Assembly: GCA_007128515.1 (NCBI GenBank)
Contig: SKXI01000241.1
Location: 1 to 6,117, forward strand
Direction of reading: 5' to 3'
From: Halococcaceae archaeon
GTDB taxonomy: Archaea; Halobacteriota; Halobacteria; Halobacteriales; Halalkalicoccaceae
Length of the DNA stretch: 6,117 nucleotides
Positions within the stretch are counted from its first letter, which is position 1; each line of letters begins with the position of its first letter. This document shows positions 1 to 5,969 of the stretch, piece by piece. The position numbers and the translations under genes are program-made. The notes below the pieces were generated by a model. The model had not been told where the DNA came from. It saw only the letters and a list, made by a program, of their open reading frames with translations, and did not search any database.

Positions 1-27
1 CGGGTCGAGACGGCGCTGGGCGAGTGA
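1..27 (+). CDS. Possible 3' end of a plus-strand gene (partial)
   Basis: The first eight codons read RVETALGE followed by TGA. All eight end in G or C and the peptide is mildly acidic, which fits the C-terminus of a haloarchaeal protein entering from the left edge. If real, this gene converges on fba with about 150 bases between the two stops. Eight codons are too few to assign a family, and chance cannot be excluded. Confidence 0.3.
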   Translation, partial: RVETALGE

Positions 28-180
28 GTCGGCCGTCCGCCGTCGCGCCCGGAACGCCCCTCCTCGCTGAGCGGGTCGGGCTGAGCGAGCCTGGTGAGGT
101 CGCCGGCTCCGTCCTTCCGTCGTCCCCTCGCCCGCACCCGGTATCCGTCCGGGGTATCGGCCGTCAGCCGCCGCGGGTCG

Positions 181-1173
181 CTACGCGTACCGGCTTCGAC
201 CGGCGCTGCCGGCGGCGACGGCCAGGTCGGCGTACACCTCGGCGATCCGCTCCCGGATGTTCCGGCCGGCAACCCGCGGGTCGAAGTAGTCCTTGTCCGG
301 GGACCACTCGACGTCGTTGAAAAAGGAATCACGGTCGCCGTTCGTCCCCGCCGGCGGGACGATCTCGTCGACGTGACTCCGGTAGAGGTCGAACGCGGTC
401 CGGGTGTACTCGTACTGATACCGGGTGTCCTTGTTGACCTTACAGACGCCGTGCTGGATCATCCGCTCCAGCTGGTCGGGCTGGACCCCCGAGGAGCCGT
501 GTAACACGAGCGGGACGTCGAGCCCGTGGTCCCGTAGCGCCGTCCGGATGTCGCCCGCCAGGTCCGGTCGGAGTTCCAGGTCCTTCCCCTTGGCGACGCC
601 GTGCTGTGTACCGACCGAGATCGCCAGCAGGTCACACCCCGTCCTGTCGACGAACTCGACGGCCTGCTCGGGATCGGTGTAGAAGGCCTCCTCGGAGACG
701 ATCTCGTCCTCGACGCCCTTGATCGTGCCGAGTTCCGCCTCGACGAGGATGTCCGCACCGGCCCGATCGATCGCCTCGACGACCCGTTTGCTCCTCTCGA
801 CGTTCTCCTCGAACGGTTCGTGGGAGGCGTCGATCATGATCGACGACGGGATCCCCAGCTCGATCTGTTGCTGGATGACGTCGAGGTCGGTCTGGTGGTC
901 CATGTTGAGGAACACGCCGACGTCGTACTGCTCGGCGATCAGGTCGAGATAGGTCCCCATCGCTCGGAGACCGGCTATCGGGTCGCCGTTGCCGGCGAAC
1001 GTACAGCCGCCGTTGCTCAGTTGTACCAGGAGGTCGGAGTCGACCTCCGAGGCCCCCTCCATCAGCCCGATCATCACGTTCGGTTCGGCGACGTTGCTCG
1101 CGACCAGCGCGAACTCCTCCGCGAGCGTGTCCTCGTACACCGATGCGAGTTCCGTCCCTCCGTAGTACGTCAT
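181..1173 (-). CDS. fba: Class II fructose-bisphosphate aldolase
   Basis: The product is a 330-residue cytoplasmic, metal-dependent aldolase that interconverts fructose 1,6-bisphosphate with dihydroxyacetone phosphate and glyceraldehyde 3-phosphate. In haloarchaea this step serves gluconeogenesis and fructose breakdown. The TIM-barrel landmarks of class II aldolases appear in order: NMDHQTD (residues 90-96), with Asp92 as the likely catalytic acid and His93 as a metal ligand; [12 protein letters not shown] (145-156), with acidic metal-site residues; [10 protein letters not shown] (187-196), with His191; LHGSSGV (224-230), with His225; and the phosphate/substrate loop KVNKDT (245-250). The length is normal for the family. 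The ATG is supported by GGTGATC, complementary to the end of 16S rRNA, four bases upstream, and by a TATA box further up. The Lys in GTIKG stands where many relatives have Gly. A related ketose-bisphosphate aldolase specificity, such as tagatose bisphosphate, cannot be excluded from sequence. No fructose PTS or kinase genes lie within the window. Confidence 0.93.
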   Translation of the reverse strand: MTYYGGTELASVYEDTLAEEFALVASNVAEPNVMIGLMEGASEVDSDLLVQLSNGGCTFAGNGDPIAGLRAMGTYLDLIAEQYDVGVFLNMDHQTDLDVIQQQIELGIPSSIMIDASHEPFEENVERSKRVVEAIDRAGADILVEAELGTIKGVEDEIVSEEAFYTDPEQAVEFVDRTGCDLLAISVGTQHGVAKGKDLELRPDLAGDIRTALRDHGLDVPLVLHGSSGVQPDQLERMIQHGVCKVNKDTRYQYEYTRTAFDLYRSHVDEIVPPAGTNGDRDSFFNDVEWSPDKDYFDPRVAGRNIRERIAEVYADLAVAAGSAGRSRYA

Positions 1174-1177
1174 TACT

Positions 1178-1184
1178 GATCACC
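1178..1184 (-). promoter_or_regulatory. Shine-Dalgarno site of fba
   Basis: On the minus strand GGTGATC matches the anti-Shine-Dalgarno end of archaeal 16S rRNA (GATCACC) over seven bases and sits four bases before the ATG. A second purine run, GGGAG, lies just upstream at 1186-1190. This fixes the start at 1173 and sets fba apart from the other three genes, which look leaderless. If transcription starts about 27 bases from the TATA box, the leader is only about 10-14 bases and the site lies almost at its 5' end. Confidence 0.6.
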
Positions 1185-1207
1185 ACTCCCTGATCGTGTG
1201 TCGAGTG

Positions 1208-1215
1208 TTATAAAA
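1208..1215 (-). promoter_or_regulatory. TATA box of fba
   Basis: TTTTATAA on the minus strand is a near-consensus archaeal TATA box in an otherwise GC-rich stretch. Its centre lies about 38 bases upstream of the fba ATG, predicting transcription from around 1185 and a short leader carrying the Shine-Dalgarno site. The hexamer CGAACG abuts it on the upstream side (plus-strand CGTTCG, 1218-1223). Confidence 0.65.
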
Positions 1216-1240
1216 CCCGTTCGTGACTGGGACGCACTCC

Positions 1241-1253
1241 CGAACGCCGTTCG
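1241..1253. promoter_or_regulatory. Perfect dyad upstream of fba, candidate operator
   Basis: CGAACG-C-CGTTCG is a perfect 6-1-6 inverted repeat centred at 1247, roughly 60 bases upstream of the inferred fba transcription start and about 35 bases upstream of its TATA box. A third copy of the half-site lies at 1218-1223 next to the TATA box, 30 bases from the matching arm of the dyad. Position and symmetry suit a dimeric regulator, but these hexamers are common in GC-rich haloarchaeal DNA. Binding of any protein is inference. Confidence 0.3.
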
Positions 1254-1540
1254 CTCGGAACGCAAAAGGGGCCGGTCCTGGCGACCGATCGGTTCCTTCT
1301 TCCCCTGCGCCGCGTACCGCCGGCGGTGGGAACTCCTCGCCGCCCGCGTCCGCCGGGCGGTGATCGATTCCGAGCCCGCTTCCGTCGCCCGGAATAGACG
1401 GAGCTCGAACCCCTCGTTGACGATTGCGAGTCAGTACCGGCACGACCGCAGGCCGTCTGCCGGCCGCGCCGGCGAACCGTCGCAACCAGCAGTATCAAGC
1501 CGTGCTCGCTGAACGCTCGCGAACGCGAACTGGCAGGTGC

Positions 1541-1580
1541 TACTATCGATTATTACGTAAAAAATTACTTATTAAAAACA
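1541..1580. promoter_or_regulatory. AT-rich island, possible orphan promoter
   Basis: Thirty-three of 40 bases are A or T, in sharp contrast to the GC-rich surroundings. The island holds the palindrome TTACGTAA (1553-1560), two ATTAC copies 12 bases apart (1552-1556 and 1564-1568), and TATA-like runs in both directions, including TTATTAAAAA (1569-1578, plus strand). No recognisable gene starts the right distance away on either strand. It may drive an untranslated RNA, bind a regulator, or be a remnant of inserted AT-rich DNA. Confidence 0.35.
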
Positions 1581-1893
1581 CTACAACGCCGTACATAAGG
1601 CCGATATCACGGTACTAACTCCGTTACAGGAAAGCGGAACGTTCGGGGATCGAACACCTCTCGACGTACCGGGCAGTGGACGGCAAGGGTGTCGAGCTGG
1701 GCGGTATCCGCTCGGGGTCGGGGATCACTGGACCCTGGGGGAACCCCCGACGGCCGTGTTCCGCACGGGCCGTTTCGGTCGCACGCCCCGACCGAGGGAT
1801 CGCTCGAACGTCACGACCCGGAGAGGACCGCGAACACAGGGCGCACTTCCACAGTCGCTTGATCGCCGGAAGGTGATGCGCCCGTCGCCCACC

Positions 1894-1912
1894 GCCGGGT
1901 GTGGTCCCCGGC
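1894..1912. repeat. GC-rich hairpin upstream of the nucleotidyltransferase
   Basis: GCCGGG (1894-1899) and CCCGGC (1907-1912) form a perfect six-base stem around a seven-base loop. No T tract follows on either strand, so it does not look like a terminator. Short GC stems are expected by chance at this base composition. Confidence 0.2.
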
Positions 1913-1994
1913 CGGGCGGGTGCGTCGTCGGCCCCCGCGCTCCCGGTATCGACGATCCGAATTCGTGTCACATGTCGATTACCTCCCATCAGAG

Positions 1995-2000
1995 TTATGT
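1995..2000 (+). promoter_or_regulatory. TATA-like element of the nucleotidyltransferase gene
   Basis: TTATGT lies about 28 bases upstream of the ATG at 2026, the spacing expected if transcription begins at or next to the start codon. There is no Shine-Dalgarno sequence just before the ATG, so a leaderless mRNA is likely. An eight-base palindrome, CGAATTCG, lies at 1958-1965, about 64 bases upstream of the ATG. Confidence 0.45.
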
Positions 2001-2025
2001 GGATATTCCTCGCACGTCACACGCT

Positions 2026-2985
2026 ATGGACGCGATAGTACTTGCCGGCGGATACGCCACCCGGATGTGGCCGATCACCCGAACACGGCCGAAGATGCTG
2101 CTCCCGGTCGGCGAGACGACCGTCATCGACCGGACGATCCAGGAGCTGGAGGCGGACGACCGCATCGAGACCGTGTATCTGAGCACGAACGACGCGTTCG
2201 CCGACGTGTTCGAGGCGCACATCGACGAGATGGGCTACGAGAAAACGCAGCTGTCGGTCGAACACACCGAGGACGAGGACGAGAAGTTCGGCGTCGTCGG
2301 CGCGCTCGCACAGCTCCACGAGCGCGAGGACATCGACGACGACCTGTTCGTCATCGCGGGCGACAACCTCATCGGCTTCGATCTCTCGGAGTTACTCGAC
2401 TACTTCGAGGAGCGGGACGCACCCGTCCTCGCGGCCTACGATATCGGATCCCTCGAGAAAGCCAGATCCTACGGCCTGGTCGAACTCGACGGCGAGCGGG
2501 TCGTCGACTTCCAGGAGAAGCCGGACGAACCACGGAGCACGCTCGTGTCGGTCGCCTGCTATGCGTTCCCCGCGGACTCGGTGCGCTTCGCGGAGTATCT
2601 CGCTGGCGACAACAACCCCGACGAGCCGGGGTGGTACCTCGACTGGCTCCAGGCGCAGGAACCGGTCTACGCGTACACGTTCGAGGACGTCTGGTTCGAC
2701 ATCGGCGAGAAGGACTCGTATCTCGACACCGTCGAGTGGAGGCTCGATGACGGGTCGTTCGTCCACCCGGACGCGACGGTCCAGAACTCGAATCTCGGCG
2801 CGGCCGTTCAGGTGATGGCCGGTGCGGAAGTGACAGACTCCACCCTCGACAGAACGGTCGTCTTCCCGGGCGCGAACGTCCACGACTGCGATATCGACGA
2901 GACGATCCTCGACAGCGACGTCGAGCTCGAGGGTCTCAGGATCACCAACGCGCTCGTCAGCGAGGTAACCCACTCCGAACGGTAA
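2026..2985 (+). CDS. Sugar-phosphate nucleotidyltransferase with C-terminal beta-helix
   Basis: This 319-residue protein belongs to the NTP-transferase (NDP-sugar pyrophosphorylase) family. It would join a sugar 1-phosphate to a nucleoside monophosphate, releasing pyrophosphate and giving an activated sugar such as UDP- or dTDP-glucose. The N-terminal Rossmann-like domain (about 1-235) opens with LAGGYATRMWPITRTRPK (6-23), the nucleotide-binding signature with the catalytic Arg and Lys. It also shows GDN (112-114), the first metal-binding Asp; EKP (164-166), which binds the sugar phosphate; and WFDIGEKDSYLD (223-234), with the second metal-site Asp. From about 246 onward, loosely periodic segments such as HPDATVQNSNLG and PGANVHDCDI indicate a short left-handed beta-helix of hexapeptide repeats. 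The frame stays open upstream to 1756, but the ATG at 2026 starts directly on the beta-strand before the signature and has a TATA-like element at leaderless spacing. Sugar and base specificity cannot be read from the sequence. The mutase converging on it is a plausible supplier of substrate. Confidence 0.88.
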   Translation: MDAIVLAGGYATRMWPITRTRPKMLLPVGETTVIDRTIQELEADDRIETVYLSTNDAFADVFEAHIDEMGYEKTQLSVEHTEDEDEKFGVVGALAQLHEREDIDDDLFVIAGDNLIGFDLSELLDYFEERDAPVLAAYDIGSLEKARSYGLVELDGERVVDFQEKPDEPRSTLVSVACYAFPADSVRFAEYLAGDNNPDEPGWYLDWLQAQEPVYAYTFEDVWFDIGEKDSYLDTVEWRLDDGSFVHPDATVQNSNLGAAVQVMAGAEVTDSTLDRTVVFPGANVHDCDIDETILDSDVELEGLRITNALVSEVTHSER

Positions 2986-3050
2986 CGGACCGGTAACGAC
3001 GCCCCGATCCGCCCGTCGCCAGCCTCGATCGATCCCGGTCGCTGACACCG

Positions 3051-3065
3051 GCGGACTCCGTCCGC
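3051..3065. terminator. Small hairpin between convergent genes, weak terminator candidate
   Basis: GCGGAC (3051-3056) and GTCCGC (3060-3065) form a perfect six-base stem with a three-base loop in the 89-base gap between the two convergent stop codons. It lies ten bases beyond the mutase stop. There is no T tract on either strand, which archaeal terminators usually have, so a transcription-ending role is only a guess from position. Confidence 0.25.
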
Positions 3066-3074
3066 AGTGGTCAG

Positions 3075-4445
3075 TCAGGCCACCGACTCGACGACGTCCC
3101 GACCGGCAACGAGGAGGTTATGCACCTGCTCGTCGCTGTCCGCTTCGGCGTACACCCGGAGCTTCGCTTCGGTTCCGGACGGTCGAACCAGCAGCCACGA
3201 ACCGTTCGCGAGGAAGATCTTGAACCCGTCCTTCGTGTCGACGCGCTCGACGGGTACCCCGAGCATCGACTCCGGCAGAGATCCCTCCAGTCCGTCGATG
3301 ACCGTCGCTTTGCGCTCGTCCGGGCAGTCGACGCTGATCCGGTCCTGGTAGATATCGCCGTACTCCGCGGTGATCGCGTCGACGCGCTCGTCGATCGGGC
3401 GCTCGGTGTGAGCAGCAGCGATCACCAGCGCGAGGAGGACGCCGTCCTTGTTCCGCAGGTGGCGGGTGATGCCGAACCCGCCGGACTCCTCGCCGCCGCA
3501 GAGGGCGTTCGCGTCTCGCATCCCCTCGGCCACCCACTTGAATCCGACCGGGACCTCGACGGCCTCCTCGCCGTGGGCTGCCGCGATCTCGTCGATGAGA
3601 AACGTCGTCGAAACGGTCCGCACTGCCGGGCCGCTGTCCGACTCGAGCAGGTACTCGTAGAGCGCGGCGTAGAGGAGGTTCGGGTCGAGGAAGCCGCGAT
3701 CCGGCGTGACGACGGCGAGGCGGTCGGCGTCGCCGTCGTTGACGAACCCGATCTCGGCGCCGCCCTCGGTAACCCGTTCGATCAGTGTTCCGAGCCTCCC
3801 CGCCGTCGGCTCGGGGGAGCCGCCGCCGAACGTGGGATCCAGCTCACACCGGAGCCGCTGGACGTTCGCCCCCGCCTCCGCGAGCAGGGCGTCCGTGACG
3901 CCACGTCCGCTTCCGTTCATGGCGTCGTACGCCACCGACAGTCCGTCGAGGTCGCCGTCCACGAACGCCAGTGCGTGTCGTTCGTACGCCGGGACGAGCT
4001 GCTCCTCGGTGACCGTCCCGTGGTCCGCTTCGGGACGGAGGTCTGGTTCGTCGAGCAGCGATTCCAAGCGGTCGGTGACCTCCTCCCCCGCGGGTGAGCC
4101 GTCCGGCGAGAGGAACTTGATGCCGTTGTACTCCGGCGGGTTGTGGCTCGCGGTCACGACGAGGCCGCCCTCGAGCCCGCGGTCCTTGAGCGTCCAGGCC
4201 AGCACGGGCGTGGGGCAGTCGCGCTCGCTCACGACGACGTCGAGACCGTTGCCGGCCAGCACCTCGGCGAGTGCCCCGGCGAAGCCGGGCGACGTTTCGC
4301 GAGCGTCGTAGCCGATCCCGATCGTCTCCGCACCCCGCTCGGCGAAATAGTCGGCCGCTGCCTGTGCCACGATTCGGACGCGCTCCTCGGTGAACGTATC
4401 GAGCGTCGCGCGCCAACCGTCGGTCCCGAACGCTATTTGTTCCAT
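3075..4445 (-). CDS. Phosphoglucomutase/phosphomannomutase (alpha-D-phosphohexomutase)
   Basis: This 456-residue cytoplasmic enzyme would interconvert hexose 6-phosphate and hexose 1-phosphate through a phosphoserine intermediate. All four active-site segments of the alpha-D-phosphohexomutase superfamily are present: TASHNPPEYNGIKF (98-111), with Ser100 as the phosphoserine; the metal loop DGDADR (237-242); the sugar-binding loop GGEESGGFG (317-325); and the phosphate-binding loop RPSGTEAKLRVYAE (421-434). The N-terminal FGTDGWRA (6-13) is also a family hallmark. The length is typical. The ATG at 4445 places FGTDGWRA at the usual distance, and a TATA-like element sits about 28 bases upstream with no Shine-Dalgarno, suggesting a leaderless mRNA. 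The enzyme could work on glucose, mannose or glucosamine phosphates. GGEESGG leans toward glucose/mannose mutases, but this is not decisive. Its product is the natural substrate for the convergent nucleotidyltransferase. Confidence 0.92.
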   Translation of the reverse strand: MEQIAFGTDGWRATLDTFTEERVRIVAQAAADYFAERGAETIGIGYDARETSPGFAGALAEVLAGNGLDVVVSERDCPTPVLAWTLKDRGLEGGLVVTASHNPPEYNGIKFLSPDGSPAGEEVTDRLESLLDEPDLRPEADHGTVTEEQLVPAYERHALAFVDGDLDGLSVAYDAMNGSGRGVTDALLAEAGANVQRLRCELDPTFGGGSPEPTAGRLGTLIERVTEGGAEIGFVNDGDADRLAVVTPDRGFLDPNLLYAALYEYLLESDSGPAVRTVSTTFLIDEIAAAHGEEAVEVPVGFKWVAEGMRDANALCGGEESGGFGITRHLRNKDGVLLALVIAAAHTERPIDERVDAITAEYGDIYQDRISVDCPDERKATVIDGLEGSLPESMLGVPVERVDTKDGFKIFLANGSWLLVRPSGTEAKLRVYAEADSDEQVHNLLVAGRDVVESVA

Positions 4446-4470
4446 ACACCGGGACTCCGACCCTGGGGAT

Positions 4471-4480
4471 CAATACGTTA
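4471..4480 (-). promoter_or_regulatory. TATA-like element of the phosphohexomutase gene
   Basis: On the minus strand TAACGTATTG is an AT-rich patch in GC-rich DNA. The GTATTG part (4476 to 4471) is centred about 28 bases upstream of the ATG at 4445. With no purine-rich ribosome binding site before the start codon, this fits a leaderless promoter and means the mutase need not depend on read-through from gpdA. Confidence 0.45.
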
Positions 4481-4644
4481 CCCCTCGCCTCGTCGACGGA
4501 TCGGCCTCCCCGAGGGGCGGATGGACCCCCCCGGAAGTCGGTCCCCGTGACGCCGGTGTCGGTCGCCCTGTCGAAGGTGACTCCGCCCGCGTCACGGCCG
4601 CCAGCGGCATCCGACTATCCGCGGGCTCGCTTGATCCCGCGGCG
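4481..4644 (-). pseudogene. Possible decayed remnant of the GpdA C-terminal domain
   Basis: Just after the gpdA TGA the same frame reads RRGIKRARG before the next stop. In the next frame, 4601-4581 reads AAVTRAE, resembling the EAVT-x-x-E core around the first cysteines of the GlpA/GpdA iron-sulfur domain (usually preceded by Cys-Glu). The preceding cysteines and all downstream cysteines are absent, and the spacing from the gpdA stop is shorter than expected. The match is short and may be chance. Confidence 0.2.
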
Positions 4645-5868
4645 TCACTGCGCGCTCACGACGTCCTCGTCGGTCGGTCCCTGCCCGTCGAACTCGGCCA
4701 CGTAGGCGTCCAGTCGGTCCGGATCGTCCGCACCCGGGAGGGCCTGAGTGGCGGTCACGCAGTCGGCGTCGACACCGATCTTCTCACAGACGAGGTCGGA
4801 CGTCGCCTCGGCCATCTGCCGGTAGGTGGTCAGTTTACCGCCGACGATGCTCGCCATGTCCTCGACGCCGTCGGTGGCGTGGTCGAGCAGGAAGAACCCA
4901 CGCGAGATACCGCGCCGGGTGCCACTCGCCTCGTCGGGCGCGTACAACGGTCTCACGCCCCACCAGGTCCGGATCTCGGGTGCGTCCGCGACCGGCGGGA
5001 GCATCGCCGCACACTCCTCGATACTCTTTTCGACCTCCCAGTGTTCGGTCTCGTAGTCGTCCGGGTCGTCGACGGCGACGCTGGTGGTGCCGAGAACGGC
5101 CTCGGTCTCGTGTGGCACGACGATGTCCCCGTCGTCGGGGTCACGACAGCGGTTGAGCACTGGATCGAGGTCGCCGTAGTCGACCGAGACCATCACGCCA
5201 CGGGTCGGTTGCATCTCGACGTCGAGCCCGGCCATCGCGGCGAACGACTCCGCCCAGGCACCAGTGGCGTTGACGACGTAGTCGGCCTCGATCGTGTCGT
5301 CGACCGAGCCGCCGGCGTGGACGCCGGTCACCCGCCCGTCCTCGACGGTCACGTCCTCGACCGGTGCGTGGGGGTGTACCGTCGCACCGTGGTCGCGGGC
5401 GTCGGCCGCGTTCGCGGCTGAGAGTCGCGACGGATAGATGACCGCGTCGGGCACCTCGAAGACGCGCTCGGTGTCCGGCGCGAGGTCGGGAACCTTCTCG
5501 CGTGCTTCGTCACCGTCGAGCGGCTCGGCCGGGATGCCGATCTCCTCGCACGCGTCCAGCTTCGCTTCGAAGTAGTCGGGGTCGTCCTCGGCGAGCTGGA
5601 CGAACAGGCCACCGGTGTCGCGGATGCAGGCACCGGCAATCTCACGGATGATCCGGTTCTCCTCGATGCACTCCTCTGCACCGACGTGGTCCGCCTCGGC
5701 GTAGCGGGCGCCACTGTGAAGCAAGCCGTGCGACCGACCGGTCGTGCCACTGGACAGGCCGCCGCGTTCTACGAGCGTGACGTCGACGCCACGGGTCGCG
5801 AGGTCACGTGCCACGCCAGCACCGGTCGCGCCACCACCGACGACGAGTACCTCTGTTTCGTTCGCCAT
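4645..5868 (-). CDS. gpdA: FAD-dependent glycerol-3-phosphate dehydrogenase, subunit A, lacking the C-terminal domain
   Basis: This 407-residue flavoprotein resembles the catalytic subunit GlpA/GpdA, which oxidises sn-glycerol 3-phosphate to dihydroxyacetone phosphate and passes electrons to the respiratory chain. Visible landmarks are the dinucleotide fold GGGATGAG (11-18), the acidic end of the second strand (VERGG, 34-38), TGRSHGLLHSGARYA (43-57), the second FAD segment VVNATGAWA (198-206), WWGVRPL (302-308) and the hallmark GGKLTTYRQMAE (343-354). The ATG at 5868 starts right before the Rossmann strand and has a TATA-like element 27 bases upstream. The family member in E. coli (GlpA) and, from memory, typical haloarchaeal GpdA continue well past 500 residues with a cysteine-rich iron-sulfur (BFD-like) domain. 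This one stops after DEDVVSAQ and contains no such cysteine cluster. No gpdB or gpdC follows; the mutase lies downstream instead. It may be a genuinely short paralogue or a 3'-truncated gene. Aerobic GlpD-like coupling is an alternative. Confidence 0.85.
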   Translation of the reverse strand: MANETEVLVVGGGATGAGVARDLATRGVDVTLVERGGLSSGTTGRSHGLLHSGARYAEADHVGAEECIEENRIIREIAGACIRDTGGLFVQLAEDDPDYFEAKLDACEEIGIPAEPLDGDEAREKVPDLAPDTERVFEVPDAVIYPSRLSAANAADARDHGATVHPHAPVEDVTVEDGRVTGVHAGGSVDDTIEADYVVNATGAWAESFAAMAGLDVEMQPTRGVMVSVDYGDLDPVLNRCRDPDDGDIVVPHETEAVLGTTSVAVDDPDDYETEHWEVEKSIEECAAMLPPVADAPEIRTWWGVRPLYAPDEASGTRRGISRGFFLLDHATDGVEDMASIVGGKLTTYRQMAEATSDLVCEKIGVDADCVTATQALPGADDPDRLDAYVAEFDGQGPTDEDVVSAQ

Positions 5869-5891
5869 GCAACCGCCTTTGGACGGCTGAC

Positions 5892-5898
5892 GTATTAC
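5892..5898 (-). promoter_or_regulatory. TATA-like element of gpdA
   Basis: GTAATAC on the minus strand is centred 27 bases upstream of the gpdA ATG, the leaderless spacing in haloarchaea. The bases between it and the ATG contain no clear Shine-Dalgarno sequence next to the start. Its presence indicates that gpdA is transcribed from its own promoter. Confidence 0.55.
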
Positions 5899-5969
5899 TC
5901 TACCGACGAGGGGAGCCGTCCAGAAACGTCCGGGGGACGTGTCACGGCGAACGGCGGGATGCGGGCGAC

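Larger units (their letters stand above)
1254..1957. other. Gene-poor region with no convincing CDS
   Basis: About 700 bases separate the fba control region from the nucleotidyltransferase promoter region. Open frames exist on both strands (for example minus 1624-1989 and plus 1198-1512), but their translations are rich in Arg, Ser, Pro and Gly. They lack the acidic bias of the four real genes and match no family I recognise. I saw no tRNA, 5S, SRP RNA or RNase P RNA signature. The stretch contains the AT-rich island at 1541-1580 and a GC hairpin at 1894-1912. It could be a long regulatory spacer, a decayed gene, or the site of an unrecognised small RNA. Confidence 0.5.

Noticed and set aside
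1..136. Minus-strand frame open from a GTG near 136 to the left edge
   Set aside because: The translation is Arg/Gly/Ser-rich without recognisable motifs, has no promoter, and conflicts with the possible plus-strand gene end at 27.
1640..1665. Sequence resembling a tRNA T-loop (reverse complement GTTCGATCC)
   Set aside because: The bases flanking the loop do not pair into a five-base T-stem, and no acceptor or anticodon arms are found nearby.
1737..1748. GGGGG-AA-CCCCC inverted repeat
   Set aside because: The two-base loop leaves at most a four-base usable stem, and such runs are expected in GC-rich DNA.
1624..1989. Minus-strand frame of 121 codons in the gene-poor region
   Set aside because: Its composition is basic and Pro/Ser-rich, unlike the acidic neighbours, and no promoter or recognisable motif supports it.
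1756..2025. In-frame upstream extension of the nucleotidyltransferase (90 extra codons, including ATG at 1972)
   Set aside because: The extension is Arg/Pro/Gly-rich with no family resemblance. The family signature begins directly after the ATG at 2026, which also has a TATA-like element at leaderless spacing.
3120..4097. Long plus-strand open frame opposite the phosphohexomutase
   Set aside because: It is an antisense shadow of a well-supported gene. High GC removes stop codons from the opposite strand, and the translation shows no family motifs.
4390..5421. Long plus-strand open frame opposite gpdA
   Set aside because: It is an antisense shadow. The minus-strand frame carries clear FAD-binding and GlpA motifs, whereas this one shows none.
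5896..5912. TACT-N8-GAG near the gpdA TATA element, partly like the TrmB site (TACT-N7/8-GAGTA) reported for Halobacterium
   Set aside because: The last two bases of the motif do not match, it overlaps the TATA-like element, and no other promoter in the window carries it.
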